The notes beneath the pieces were generated by a model, which was not told the DNA's origin, made no database searches, and saw only the letters and a program-made list of their open reading frames with translations. The position numbers and the translations under genes were made by a program. Below are positions 37,371-46,952 of a DNA stretch of 64,000 nucleotides, piece by piece (the first letter of the stretch is position 1; each line of letters begins with the position of its first letter). Source of the DNA: an uncultured Lachnospiraceae bacterium (lineage in GTDB: Bacteria; Bacillota; Clostridia; Lachnospirales; Lachnospiraceae); the NCBI GenBank assembly GCA_902789735.1, contig CADAOZ010000005.1, positions 1 through 64,000 of the forward strand, read 5' to 3'.

Positions 37371-37403
37371 CAATTCGCAGCAGGTATTGCCCGCTACGAA
37401 TTG
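37371..37403 (-). repeat. Inverted repeat in the tRNA-Gln 5' leader
   Basis: CAATTCGTAGCGGG and CCTGCTGCGAATTG can pair over 14 positions (two G-U wobbles) around CAATA. It lies between the transcription start and the mature 5' end and would form a hairpin leader removed by RNase P. Confidence 0.7.
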
Positions 37404-37405
37404 AA

Positions 37406-37434
37406 ATTATAAAGGATGTATCCGGTTTTTGCAA
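37406..37434 (-). promoter_or_regulatory. Promoter of tRNA-Gln
   Basis: Minus strand: -35 TTGCAA (37429-37434), 17-bp spacer, perfect -10 TATAAT (37406-37411). Confidence 0.85.
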
Positions 37435-37463
37435 GTACTTTTTTTAAAAACTTTTTTTAAAAA

Positions 37464-38924
37464 TTATCTCCTTTTTACTTTCCATACGGAAGGAACAAAG
37501 AGCAGGAGCATGGGGAAGAGCTCCAGTCTGCCGGCCAGCATGTCGAACATCAGGACATACTTGGTGACGGGCAGCAGGTGGCCGTAGTTAGCCATGGGAC
37601 CGACCGCGTTCAGACCGGGACCGATATTATTGAAGGTCGCCGCCACCGAGGTGAATACGGTCACCAGGTCCTGATTGTCGAACATGGTGATGATCAGCAG
37701 GGATATGACGAAGATCATGCAGTAGGCCGCCAGATAGACATTGACGCCCCGGACCGTCTCTTTATCGACCGCTTTGCCGTCCAGCTTGACGGTGGATACG
37801 CTGCGGGGATGGATAAAGTGCAGGACCTCCTGTTTGACGGTCTTGAGCATCAGCAGGATCCTGGAGACCTTGATGCCGCCGCCGGTACTGCCGGCGCAGG
37901 CGCCGCAGAACATGATCAGGACCAGCAGGCTCCTGGAATACTGGGGCCATTGGTCAAAGTCAACAGTGGAATATCCGGTCGTGGTAATGATGGATCCCAC
38001 CTGGAAGGCTGCCTGATGGAAGGACATCAGGATGCTGCCGTAAAAGCCGCGGATGGACCAGGTGATGGTCACGATACAGAAGGCGATGATGCCGAAATAG
38101 GCCTTTACCTCGCTCATCTGGAAGGCGGATTTCTTCTCCTTCCATGTCTTCCCCAGGAGCAGGAAATAGTAGGCGTTGAAGTTCACGCCGAACATGATCA
38201 TGAAGACCGTGATGATGGCCTGCTGCAGGACCGTATAATCCGCGAAGCCGGAACTTCTGACAGCGAAACCGCCGGTGCCGGCCGTGCCGAAGGTGATGCA
38301 GAGGGCATCGAATACCGGCATGCCGCAGATCATCAGCAGGATACACTGGATGACGGTCATGCCGAAATAAATGGAATACAGGATCAGGGCAGTATCACGG
38401 ACCCTGGGCACCAGCTTGCCAACGGAAGGACCCGGGCTTTCTGCACGCATCAGGTGCATGTTGTAGCCGCCGGTCAGGGGCATGACGGCCAGGATGAAGA
38501 CGATGACGCCCATGCCGCCGACCCAGTGGGTAAAGCTGCGCCAGAACAGGCTGCAGTGGTTGAGGGCGCCGACATCATTCAGGATACTGGCGCCGGTCGT
38601 GGTAAAGCCGGAAATGGTCTCGAACAGGGCGTCTGTGTAGCTGGGAATATCGCCGCACAGGACAAAGGGCAGGGCGCCGAAGGCACTGAGCACGATCCAG
38701 CTCAGGGCAACGCCCACAAAGCCTTCTTTGGTATAAAAGGCGCCTTTATCGGACCGGACCAGCTGCAGCAGGGTCCCGACGCCAAAACAGAGGACCGCCG
38801 TCAGCAGGTAATACAGGCCCGCTTTTTCCATATAGATCAGGGCTACGATCGAAGGCAGCAGCAGAAACGCCGCTTCAAAGCGCAGGACCATTCCGAGAAA
38901 TCTGCGTATACTTCCATAATTCAT
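37464..38924 (-). CDS. trkH: Trk/Ktr potassium uptake channel subunit TrkH
   Basis: 486 aa, integral membrane potassium-translocating subunit with four M1-P-M2 repeats. The selectivity-filter regions are visible: SGFTTTGAS (about 106-114), GTAGTGGFAV (about 212-221), TTTGYSTVD (about 307-315) and FNNIGPGLN (about 432-440). Its start lies 6 bp from the trkA stop, so the two form an operon. In many Firmicutes the partner RCK protein is a c-di-AMP receptor, and a c-di-AMP cyclase is encoded at 12.7-13.6 kb. Confidence 0.95.
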   Translation of the reverse strand: MNYGSIRRFLGMVLRFEAAFLLLPSIVALIYMEKAGLYYLLTAVLCFGVGTLLQLVRSDKGAFYTKEGFVGVALSWIVLSAFGALPFVLCGDIPSYTDALFETISGFTTTGASILNDVGALNHCSLFWRSFTHWVGGMGVIVFILAVMPLTGGYNMHLMRAESPGPSVGKLVPRVRDTALILYSIYFGMTVIQCILLMICGMPVFDALCITFGTAGTGGFAVRSSGFADYTVLQQAIITVFMIMFGVNFNAYYFLLLGKTWKEKKSAFQMSEVKAYFGIIAFCIVTITWSIRGFYGSILMSFHQAAFQVGSIITTTGYSTVDFDQWPQYSRSLLVLIMFCGACAGSTGGGIKVSRILLMLKTVKQEVLHFIHPRSVSTVKLDGKAVDKETVRGVNVYLAAYCMIFVISLLIITMFDNQDLVTVFTSVAATFNNIGPGLNAVGPMANYGHLLPVTKYVLMFDMLAGRLELFPMLLLFVPSVWKVKRR

Positions 38925-38930
38925 TGCAAA

Positions 38931-40292
38931 TTACCCCTCTTTAAGTATGTCTCCGATGTCATTGCAGCCCTTGAGGGTCGTTACAACAATCACACTGTCA
39001 TCCGGCTCGATCGTGCTCTGGCCGTTGGGAATGATGGTCTGTCCTTTTCTGCTGATGCAGGCGATCAGGACGCCGTCCTTGACCGGGAGCTGTGCCAGCG
39101 GCACGCCCACAACGGGGGAATCGCTGCGGATAATGAATTCCATGGCCTCTACCTGATTCTCGATCAGGCTGTAAAGAGATTCCATGTTGCTGCCGATGGA
39201 GTTCTGCATGGCCCTGGCATAACGGGTAATATACTGGGCGGTGATATTTTTGGGATGGATCAGGCTGCCCAGGTTCAGGCTCTTGATGATATCGTCATAA
39301 TTGATCCTGTCGATCTTGGTGATGATCTTGGCGTTGGATACGTTCCTGGCGAACAGGGACAGGAAAACATTTTCCTCATCGATGCCGGTCAGGGTCACGA
39401 CTGCTTCCACATCCCGGATTCCTTCTTCCAGGAGCACATCCTGGTTGGTGGCGTCCCCGTTGATGATGGTAGCCTTGGGCAGGAGAACGCTGAGTTCCTC
39501 ACAGCGGTCCATATTTTCTTCGATGATGGTGGTCTCGATGCCCTCATCGATCAGCTGCTCGGCCAGATAATAGGCAATGGTGCCGCCGCCGATGATCATG
39601 CAGCTGCGGACGCTGTTGGTCTTGAGGCGGATCTCCTCAAAAAACCGCCTGGCATGGTCGGGTGAAGCCACGATGCTGACCATGTCATGGGCCTTGAGCA
39701 CAAAACGGCCGTTGGGAATGACGGCTTCCCCGCCCCTCTGGACCGCGCATACCAGGACTTCCGCCTTGCCGCCTTTGGCGATGTCCATCAGGGAGCAGTT
39801 CTGGATGGGAGATCCTTCAGGAATCTCGAATTTCAGGATCTCGACCCTGCCTCTGGCAAAGGTATCGATATTGATGGCGGAAGGGAATCGCAGGATCCGG
39901 GCCGCTTCTGTAGCAGCGGCATGCTCAGGGTTCACGACCATGGAAAGTCCCAGTTCCTTTTTGATATACTGCACTTCCTGATTATAGACGGGGTTGCGGA
40001 CACGGGCGATGGTGCTGACAACACCCGCTTTCCTGGCGAAAAGGCAGCAGAGCAGGTTGACCTCGTCGGCATTGGTTGCGGCAATCAGGAGATCCGCCTG
40101 GTCGACGCCGGCTTCCTGCAGGGTGGTATAGCTGGCGCCGTTGCCGACAATGCCCATGACATCATAGCTGTCCGTCACTTCTGTTATGACTCTGGCCTGG
40201 TCGTCAATGACTGCGACATCATGGCCTTCATATGCCAGCTGGCCTGTAATGGTCCGTCCGACTTTTCCTCCTCCAACAACAATTACTTTCAT
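38931..40292 (-). CDS. trkA: Trk system potassium transporter TrkA (two RCK domains)
   Basis: 453 aa peripheral regulatory subunit. Two RCK_N (NAD-binding) modules start with VVGGGKVGRTITGQL (about 4-18) and IIGGGTIAYYLAEQL (about 233-247), each followed by an RCK_C domain. Binds NAD(H)/ATP-type ligands to gate TrkH. Shine-Dalgarno AAGGAGGATGCG. First gene of trkA-trkH. Confidence 0.95.
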   Translation of the reverse strand: MKVIVVGGGKVGRTITGQLAYEGHDVAVIDDQARVITEVTDSYDVMGIVGNGASYTTLQEAGVDQADLLIAATNADEVNLLCCLFARKAGVVSTIARVRNPVYNQEVQYIKKELGLSMVVNPEHAAATEAARILRFPSAINIDTFARGRVEILKFEIPEGSPIQNCSLMDIAKGGKAEVLVCAVQRGGEAVIPNGRFVLKAHDMVSIVASPDHARRFFEEIRLKTNSVRSCMIIGGGTIAYYLAEQLIDEGIETTIIEENMDRCEELSVLLPKATIINGDATNQDVLLEEGIRDVEAVVTLTGIDEENVFLSLFARNVSNAKIITKIDRINYDDIIKSLNLGSLIHPKNITAQYITRYARAMQNSIGSNMESLYSLIENQVEAMEFIIRSDSPVVGVPLAQLPVKDGVLIACISRKGQTIIPNGQSTIEPDDSVIVVTTLKGCNDIGDILKEG

Positions 40293-40344
40293 CGCATCCT
40301 CCTTGACCGCGGAAGCAGATCCGAGCGGTTCCTTTCTCTATTGT

Positions 40345-42465
40345 CTAAACTTCAAACATCAGGTCTTCATAAGTAGGGAACGGCCACATTTTCTTGTCCA
40401 CCAGCTTCTCCAGATTGTCGCAGGGGACCCGGAGGTTGTCCATCAGGGGCCTGACGATATCCTTATAGAAGAAAGCCTGGTCCCGCATGCCGCGGATCCG
40501 GCCCGCCCGGTCCTCCGCGTCAATGAGCATCTTCAGGGATTCCTGGGCGTCATTGATCTGGGTGTTGACGATGGCCAGTTTCTCCGCCTCCGCCATGGGC
40601 TCCACGCCGGCCTTGCGCATGATGACGACGGTCTCCGCCAGATTCCTGGCATACTGCATGCAGGCAGGCAGGATCTGTTTGCGGGCCATGTCGATCATGG
40701 TCAGGACTTCAATATTCTGGGTCTTGGCATAGGTCTCGTAGATGATCTCCTCCCGGGAACGCAGCTCGGATTCTGTAAAGATTCCGAATTTTTCAAACAG
40801 GCGGATGGACTTTTCACTGGTCAGGGCCGAAGCCGCCTCGATGGTAGAGCGGATGTTGGGCAATCCCCTGCGCTCCGCTTCCCGGACCCATTCCTCCGAG
40901 TAGCCGTTGCCGCTGAAAATGATCCGCTGGTGCTTTGTCATGTTATCCTTGATCAGGTCATGGACGGCTTTATTGAAGTTGTCCGCATGCTCCAGGAGAT
41001 CCGCCGCCTCGCAGAAGGCTTCCGCGACGATGGCGTTGATGATGGTGATGGGACTGGCGCAGGAGTCCGCGGAGCCCACCATACGGAATTCGAATTTGTT
41101 GCCGGTAAAGGCAAAGGGGGAGGTCCGGTTCCTGTCCGTGGCGTCTTTGTTGATGTCCGGCAGGGTGGAAACGCCGGTCCGGAGGATGCCGCCCTCTATA
41201 TGGCTGTCCGCGCTGCCGGTCTCCACCAGCTGGCGGACCACATCCTCCAGCTGTTCTCCCAGAAAGATGGACACAATGGCCGGGGGCGCTTCATCCGCGC
41301 CCAGCCGCAGGTCATTGCCCACATCGGAGGCAGACTGCCGCAGCAGTTCTGCGTGGGTATCGATTGCCTTGAGGATACAGGACAGGATCAGCAGGAACTG
41401 GATATTGCGCTCGGGAGAAGCCCCGGGCTCCAGCAGATTGACCCCGTTGTCCGTTGACAGGGACCAGTTGTTATGTTTGCCGGATCCATTGACGCCGGCA
41501 AAAGGCTTCTCATGGAGGAGGCAGCGCATATTGTGATAGACCGCCAGCCGTTTCATGGTCTCCATGATCAACTGGTTATGATCGGTGGCCAGGTTGGCTT
41601 CCTCGTATATGGGGGCCAGCTCATGCTGGGCAGGCGCCACTTCATTGTGCTGGGTCTTGGCGGGTACCCCCAGTTTCCACAGCTCTTCGTTCAGGTCCTT
41701 CATGAAGGCGCCGACACGTTCGCGGATGACGCCGAAGTAATGGTCCTCCATCTCCTGCCCCTTGGGCGCCGGCGCTCCGAAAAGGGTGCGGCCCGTAAAG
41801 ATGAGGTCGGGCCGTTTCAGATATTTCTCAAAATTGACCAGGAAATATTCCTGCTCGGCGCCCAGAGAGGCTTTGACCCGCCTGGCTTCGGTATTGCCGA
41901 AGAGGCGGACGATCCGCAGGGCCTGGGTATTGATGGCTTCCATGGATCGAAGCAGGGGCGTCTTTTTATCCAGGGCTTCTCCCGTATAGGAGCAGAAGGC
42001 CGTGGGGATGCAGAGGGTAATGCCGGCGCCGGATTCCTTGAGGAAGGCCGGGGAGGTAATGTCCCAGGCGGTATAGCCTCTGGCCTCAAAGGTGGCCCGC
42101 AGTCCCCCGGAAGGGAAGGAGGAGGCATCCGGCTCGCCCTTGATCAGGTCCTTGCCGGAAAAGCCCATCAGCATCCGGCCCTCTTCATCCGGGGTAGAGA
42201 CAAAGGCGTCATGTTTTTCGGCCGTAATGCCTGTCAGGGGCTGGAACCAGTGGGTATAATGGGTGGCTCCGTTCTCGACCGCCCAGTCCTTCATGGCCTT
42301 GGCGACCACATCCGCGTCGGCGGGGGAGAGTTCTCCGCCCTGCTCCATGACCTTGCGGACATTTCTGAAGACGCTCTTGGGCATGGCGGCCCGCATCTTG
42401 CTGAGGGTAAATACATTCTTGCCGTAGATCTCCTCTACATTCAGTTTTTCCTTGCTATCGTTCAT
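40345..42465 (-). CDS. glnN: Glutamine synthetase type III
   Basis: 706 aa, the large GSIII form typical of Bacteroidetes, cyanobacteria and many Clostridia. Makes glutamine from glutamate, ammonia and ATP. Visible motifs include FPSGGLRATFEARGYTAWD near the N-terminus, KTQHNEVAPAQHELAPIYE (ATP/Glu-binding), HEKPFAGVNGSGKHNNWSL and NRTSPFAFTGNKFEFR (about 460-475). No obvious P-II or T-box-like element in the short upstream space. It lies between the U32 gene and trkA and is probably transcribed alone. Confidence 0.96.
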   Translation of the reverse strand: MNDSKEKLNVEEIYGKNVFTLSKMRAAMPKSVFRNVRKVMEQGGELSPADADVVAKAMKDWAVENGATHYTHWFQPLTGITAEKHDAFVSTPDEEGRMLMGFSGKDLIKGEPDASSFPSGGLRATFEARGYTAWDITSPAFLKESGAGITLCIPTAFCSYTGEALDKKTPLLRSMEAINTQALRIVRLFGNTEARRVKASLGAEQEYFLVNFEKYLKRPDLIFTGRTLFGAPAPKGQEMEDHYFGVIRERVGAFMKDLNEELWKLGVPAKTQHNEVAPAQHELAPIYEEANLATDHNQLIMETMKRLAVYHNMRCLLHEKPFAGVNGSGKHNNWSLSTDNGVNLLEPGASPERNIQFLLILSCILKAIDTHAELLRQSASDVGNDLRLGADEAPPAIVSIFLGEQLEDVVRQLVETGSADSHIEGGILRTGVSTLPDINKDATDRNRTSPFAFTGNKFEFRMVGSADSCASPITIINAIVAEAFCEAADLLEHADNFNKAVHDLIKDNMTKHQRIIFSGNGYSEEWVREAERRGLPNIRSTIEAASALTSEKSIRLFEKFGIFTESELRSREEIIYETYAKTQNIEVLTMIDMARKQILPACMQYARNLAETVVIMRKAGVEPMAEAEKLAIVNTQINDAQESLKMLIDAEDRAGRIRGMRDQAFFYKDIVRPLMDNLRVPCDNLEKLVDKKMWPFPTYEDLMFEV

Positions 42466-42504
42466 TCAGATTTGTTCCTTCCTGTCTGCAGTCTGCGCAG
42501 TCTG

Positions 42505-43755
42505 TCATTCTTTCCCGGTCCGGAGAATGTCCCCCTGATCGGGCATCTCTGACAAAGTCAGCCAGAGTTCCTCTTTGGGATGGGGGGCATCGGGAACTTC
42601 CTCCCCTGCCGCGTTCCGGATCGTCAGGACACGAACGGGGATATTCCTGCCGTCCGGCTTCATGATCTCAATCTCATCCCCCGTGCGGAATTTGTTGCGC
42701 TGGATAATGCGGGCACCTCTGCCGGGATCGGTCTCTTCAATAATGCCCAGGAATACGGATTCGCTGACATAGGTATTGTTCTCATAGACCATGGAATCCT
42801 CCGCAGGCTTTCCGAAATAAAATCCGGTCGTGAACCTGCGGTAGGTGCATTTGCGGATCTCAGCCCGGTACCAGTCCATATTGGCCCGGTATTTTCCGGG
42901 ATCCTCGAACCAGTCGTCGATGGCTTTACGATAGGTCCTGGCCACAGTGGCCACATAAAGGGCCGTCTTCATCCTGCCCTCGATCTTGAGGCTGTCGATG
43001 CCGGCTTCCACCAGCTCGGGGATGTGCTCGATCATGCACAGATCCCGGGAGTTGAATATATAGGTGCCCCGCTCGTTTTCCTCCACCGGCAGGTATTCGC
43101 CCGGTCTGGATTCCTCCATGACCGCGTATTTCCAGCGGCAGGGATGGGTGCAGGCGCCTTTGTTGGCGTCCCGGCCTGTAAAGTAGTTGGATAACAGGCA
43201 TCTGCCCGAATAGGAGATGCACATGGCCCCGTGGATGAATGCTTCGATCTCCTTATCCGCCGGGACTCTGGCCCGGATCTGCCGGATCTCCTGCAGACTG
43301 AGCTCCCGGGCGCAGACAACACGCTCGGCGCCCATCTGATACCAGAAGTTGAAGGTACCCCAGTTGGTATTATTGGCCTGGGTGGAGATATGGACGGGGA
43401 CATGGGGACAGTGCTCCCTGGCCAGCAGGAACATGCCCGGATCCGCCACCAGGACCGCGTCGGGCCTCATCTGCTCCAGCTGCTGAAAATAAGCAGCCGC
43501 CCCGGTCAGGTCGCTGTTATGGGCCAGGATATTGGCGGTCACATGGACTCTGACGCCATGGGCGTGGGCATACGCGATGCCCTCTCTCATGTCATCGGGG
43601 GAGAAATTCCTGGCTTTGGCCCGCAGGCCGTAGGCCTCTCCACCTATATATACGGCATCCGCCCCGAAATCCACCGCTGTCCGAAGGACCTCCAGGTCCT
43701 TGGCGGGGATCAGGAGCTCGGGCCTGCCCGGCCGTTTTCTGATCAGCTCTGCCAT
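42505..43755 (-). CDS. U32 family peptidase
   Basis: 416 aa from ATG 43755 (starts MAELIRKRPGRPELLIPAKD); the frame is open to 43848 but that stretch has no similarity. U32 signature visible: FIHGAMCISYSGRCLLSNYF (about 170-190), with nearby Cys (CTHPC) that bind an iron-sulphur cluster in RlhA/TrhP-type members. The family includes tRNA and rRNA hydroxylases (TrhP/RlhA); B. subtilis YrrN/YrrO are the closest in context, since here too an O-methyltransferase (YrrM-like) precedes it. Confidence 0.93.
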   Translation of the reverse strand: MAELIRKRPGRPELLIPAKDLEVLRTAVDFGADAVYIGGEAYGLRAKARNFSPDDMREGIAYAHAHGVRVHVTANILAHNSDLTGAAAYFQQLEQMRPDAVLVADPGMFLLAREHCPHVPVHISTQANNTNWGTFNFWYQMGAERVVCARELSLQEIRQIRARVPADKEIEAFIHGAMCISYSGRCLLSNYFTGRDANKGACTHPCRWKYAVMEESRPGEYLPVEENERGTYIFNSRDLCMIEHIPELVEAGIDSLKIEGRMKTALYVATVARTYRKAIDDWFEDPGKYRANMDWYRAEIRKCTYRRFTTGFYFGKPAEDSMVYENNTYVSESVFLGIIEETDPGRGARIIQRNKFRTGDEIEIMKPDGRNIPVRVLTIRNAAGEEVPDAPHPKEELWLTLSEMPDQGDILRTGKE

Positions 43756-43844
43756 AATGCTGTTTCGCCTTTCCGTATCCGCGGCAAGGCAGGCCGCGGT
43801 CTTCTTTTCGATCTGTTGGCGCGGGAGGACGGGCTGTGGGCCGG

Positions 43845-44573
43845 TCATGCCTTCCTGTAAGTAACGGCCGCTCCGTCGCCCAGCTCCAGGATCAGGGTCG
43901 TAAGATCCGGATCCCCTGTAATGGCCCGCAGGTATTCCCGCATTCTTTTGTAGATGGTCCGGTTCCTGCGGGTGACCGCGAACCTGGATTCCAGAAGTTC
44001 TTCCTGCTGCAGGATATTATCCGAAATCAGCAGGCCGCCTGGCGGCAGCAGGCGTTTAATCTCCGGCAGGTAATGGATATACTGGCCCTTGGCCGCGTCC
44101 ATAAAGATAAAATCGAAGGGCCCCTCCAGCTGCGGCAGCAGCTCCATGGCGTCTCCCTCCAGCAGGGTGATGCGGTCAGCCGCCCCATATCTCAAAAAAT
44201 TGGCCCGGGCCTGTGAAATCCGGGCCGGCATCTTCTCCATGGTGGTGATCCGGCAACCCGCCGGCGCCCAGTGGTCCATCAGAAGGGCAGAGAAACCCGT
44301 GGCCGTCCCGACCTCCAGGATCCTGCCGGGCCGGGTCATGGTAATAAAAAATCGAAGGAGGCCCTGGGTCCGGGGACGTATGATCGGGATCCCCTCTGCC
44401 AGTGCCTCTTTTTCCAGTTCCCTGAGAAAGGGAGGTGCCGCCGCTTCCATCGATTCAATAAAAGCAGCCAGGCGTTCCCCTCTTTCCGTATCGGGACGGC
44501 CTTCATAAAAATCGGTCTGCCCTGCGATATACTGTTCCGACCGGGTCTCCTCCGGGCCGGGACCGGACTTCAT
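43845..44573 (-). CDS. SAM-dependent O-methyltransferase (TrmR/YrrM family)
   Basis: 242 aa, class I methyltransferase with SAM-binding motif LEVGTATGFSALLM (about 97-110) and the acidic FDFIFMDAAKGQY (about 160-172) that holds the metal and substrate. B. subtilis YrrM/TrmR methylates 5-hydroxyuridine in tRNA to mo5U (established), and the adjacent U32 protein (TrhP) makes that hydroxyuridine, so the two genes probably form a wobble-modification pathway. The ATG overlaps the stop of the MltG-like gene (ATGA). Confidence 0.87.
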   Translation of the reverse strand: MKSGPGPEETRSEQYIAGQTDFYEGRPDTERGERLAAFIESMEAAAPPFLRELEKEALAEGIPIIRPRTQGLLRFFITMTRPGRILEVGTATGFSALLMDHWAPAGCRITTMEKMPARISQARANFLRYGAADRITLLEGDAMELLPQLEGPFDFIFMDAAKGQYIHYLPEIKRLLPPGGLLISDNILQQEELLESRFAVTRRNRTIYKRMREYLRAITGDPDLTTLILELGDGAAVTYRKA

Positions 44574-44965
44574 ACGGTCCCTTCCGGCTGCTCCACGCCG
44601 GTCAGCACGGCCAGGATCTGTTCGGTCGTCATGCCCGAATTGAGCACATAAGTGCCGGGGATGATCTTGCCGGCATAGCCGCCCAGCCTTGCCTGCACGG
44701 CAAAGGCCTGGCTGTTGGCGATCACGCCGCTGTCCTCCAGCAGTTCCGCCACCGCCGTAATGTCCATGGTATCGTCAATGACCACCTCAATGGTCAGGAT
44801 ATCCTCTCCCTTGTCCTTGGCGTCGGTCCTGACGATGTTGCTGCCGAAATCATAGGCAATGCCCGCGTATTTACGGATCTGCACGCAGGCTGTCACCATT
44901 ACCGCGATGATGGCCGCGAAACAGATCATGTCGAACCAGAATCCTCTTTTCCTGAGTGCTTCCAT
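44570..44965 (-). CDS. Short MltG-like (YceG) membrane protein
   Basis: 131 aa from ATG 44965, chosen for the strong GGAGGAATATT. One transmembrane segment (about 10-30) is followed by a LysM-like YceG N-terminal domain (TIEVVIDDTMDITAVAELL, GKIIPGTYVLNSGMTTEQI). It lacks the catalytic lytic-transglycosylase domain of full-length MltG (~350 aa). In Firmicutes mltG precedes yrrM-yrrN-yrrO, so this shortened gene sits in the MltG position. Such short forms are annotated in other Lachnospiraceae. Confidence 0.83.
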   Translation of the reverse strand: MEALRKRGFWFDMICFAAIIAVMVTACVQIRKYAGIAYDFGSNIVRTDAKDKGEDILTIEVVIDDTMDITAVAELLEDSGVIANSQAFAVQARLGGYAGKIIPGTYVLNSGMTTEQILAVLTGVEQPEGTV

Positions 44966-44996
44966 AATATTCCTCCGACGGCGCCGGGGCGCCGGA

Positions 44997-46673
44997 TCAG
45001 TCTTCAATCTCCAGGATCATGGGCAGGATCACAGGCCTGCGCATGGTCTTTTTCCAGAAAAACTCTCCCAGGCTGTTCTTTACGGCAGCCTTGATCTTAC
45101 TGCGGTCTGTCACCCTGCCGTCGATGCATTTCCAGATCGCTTCCTGGACCACCAGATCGGCTTCATTCATCAGGGCGTCCGCCTCCTTGAGATATACAAA
45201 GCCCCGGGATGTGATCTCCGGTCCCGCGGCCAGGGAGCCCGATCTGCCGTCCAGGGCAAAGGAGATGATCACAATGCCGTCTTCGGCCAGATGCTGGCGG
45301 TCCCGCAGGACCACGTTGCCCACGTCGCCCACGCCCAGGCCGTCGACCAGGATATTGCCTACGGGTACGGTGCCGGTGACTTCCGCGCCGCTGCTGTCCA
45401 TTTCCAGAACATCTCCGGACTGGAGCAGGAAGATCCTGTCCTTTTCATATCCCAGCTCCTTTACGACCTTGGACTGGGCGATCAGATGGCGGTATTCGCC
45501 ATGGACAGGAATGGCATATTTGGGCTGTACCAGGGTATAGATCAGCTTGATATCCTCCTGGCAGGGATGTCCGGATACATGAACGTCCTGGAAGACCACG
45601 TCCGCCCCCTTCATCAGCAGATTGTTGATGACTTTAGTCACAGCCTTCTCGTTGCCCGGAATGGGACTGGAGGAGAAGATGACCGTATCACCGGAACCAA
45701 TGGTGATCTTGCGGTGCGTGTCTTCGGCCATCCGGCTCAGGGCCGCCATGCTTTCGCCCTGGCTGCCTGTGGTGATGATTACAGTCTTTTCTCCCGGATA
45801 GTTCTTCAGTTCATCTATATCGATCAGGGTATTGTCCGGAATCTTCAGACATTCCAGTTCCTGGGCCGTCGAGATGATGTTGACCATGCTGCGGCCTTCG
45901 ACAACGACCTTTCTGCCGTATTTATAGGCGGAATTAATGATCTGCTGTACCCTGTCCACGTTGGAGGCAAAGGTCGCGATAATGATCCTGGTATCCACAT
46001 GCTCCTGGAAAAGGTGGTCAATGGTCTTGCCCACCGTCTTTTCAGACGCGGTGAAACCGGGGCGCTCGGCGTTGGTGGAATCGCACATCAGGGCCAGGAC
46101 GCCCTTGCGGCCCAGTTCGGCAAGGCGCTGCAGATCAATGGCGTCGCCGAAAACGGGGGTATAATCCACCTTGAAATCGCCGGTATGGACGATGATGCCC
46201 ACCGGTGAATAGATGGCCAGGGCTGCCGCGTCCACGATGGAGTGGTTGGTCTTGATGAATTCGACCCGGAATCTGCCCAGGTTGACGGTCTGTCCGAAAC
46301 TGACCACATGCCGTCTGGTCACTTCCATCATCTCATGTTCGTTCAGCTTGTGCTCAATGATGCCCATGGTCAGCCGGGTGGCATAGACCGGGACATTGAT
46401 CTTTTTCAATATATAGGGAAGGGCACCGATGTGGTCCTCATGCCCGTGGGTAATGACAAAGCCTTTGACCTTGTCTATGTTTTCTTCCAGATATGTAACG
46501 TCCGGAATGACAAGGTCGATGCCGAACATGTCATCCTCGGGAAACGCCAGGCCGCAGTCGACGACAATAATGCTGTCTTCATATTCGAACGCGGTTATGT
46601 TCATACCGATCTGTTCCAGTCCGCCCAGGGGTATGATCCTGAGCTTTGGGGTCTGTTTTGCTTCTTTCTTCAA
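44997..46673 (-). CDS. rnj: Ribonuclease J
   Basis: 558 aa metallo-beta-lactamase/beta-CASP ribonuclease with endo- and 5'-3' exonuclease activity in mRNA decay. The zinc motif HGHEDH is at 76-81, more ligands follow (HTGDFKVD, CDSTNAERPG), and the beta-CASP part has ITTGSQGE and HVSGHPCQED. The start is TTG (46673) with GGAGGAAAT just upstream. Follows the DUF1292 gene by 11 bp. Confidence 0.96.
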   Translation of the reverse strand: MKKEAKQTPKLRIIPLGGLEQIGMNITAFEYEDSIIVVDCGLAFPEDDMFGIDLVIPDVTYLEENIDKVKGFVITHGHEDHIGALPYILKKINVPVYATRLTMGIIEHKLNEHEMMEVTRRHVVSFGQTVNLGRFRVEFIKTNHSIVDAAALAIYSPVGIIVHTGDFKVDYTPVFGDAIDLQRLAELGRKGVLALMCDSTNAERPGFTASEKTVGKTIDHLFQEHVDTRIIIATFASNVDRVQQIINSAYKYGRKVVVEGRSMVNIISTAQELECLKIPDNTLIDIDELKNYPGEKTVIITTGSQGESMAALSRMAEDTHRKITIGSGDTVIFSSSPIPGNEKAVTKVINNLLMKGADVVFQDVHVSGHPCQEDIKLIYTLVQPKYAIPVHGEYRHLIAQSKVVKELGYEKDRIFLLQSGDVLEMDSSGAEVTGTVPVGNILVDGLGVGDVGNVVLRDRQHLAEDGIVIISFALDGRSGSLAAGPEITSRGFVYLKEADALMNEADLVVQEAIWKCIDGRVTDRSKIKAAVKNSLGEFFWKKTMRRPVILPMILEIED

Positions 46674-46684
46674 ATTTCCTCCAT

Positions 46685-46951
46685 TTACAGGCTTTCCAGA
46701 AGGATCCCCATTTCCTCCAGGCTGTCTTTGAATAAGATGGCCACTGCGGAGATTTCCGCGTCGTCCTCCACGATCCGGTAGACTGTCTGCCCGTCCTGTA
46801 TTCCCTCACACAGGATCAGGGCTTCTCCGTCTCCCTCTTCGCTGTCTGTGACCAGCAGATAATTCCTTCCGGCCAGCCTTTCCTGTTCAACGATATAAAA
46901 ATCAATAGTCTCTGTCTCCCCCTCGGGGATAAAACTGACTTTCTCTGTCAT
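46685..46951 (-). CDS. DUF1292 domain protein
   Basis: 88 aa, acidic; typical YrzB-like/DUF1292 protein (PEGETETIDFYIVEQERLAG). Function unknown; conserved in the alaS-yrzL-ruvX-yrzB neighbourhood. Here it follows ruvX directly (1 bp gap), exactly the expected order, and precedes RNase J. Confidence 0.93.
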   Translation of the reverse strand: MTEKVSFIPEGETETIDFYIVEQERLAGRNYLLVTDSEEGDGEALILCEGIQDGQTVYRIVEDDAEISAVAILFKDSLEEMGILLESL

Positions 46952-46952
46952 T

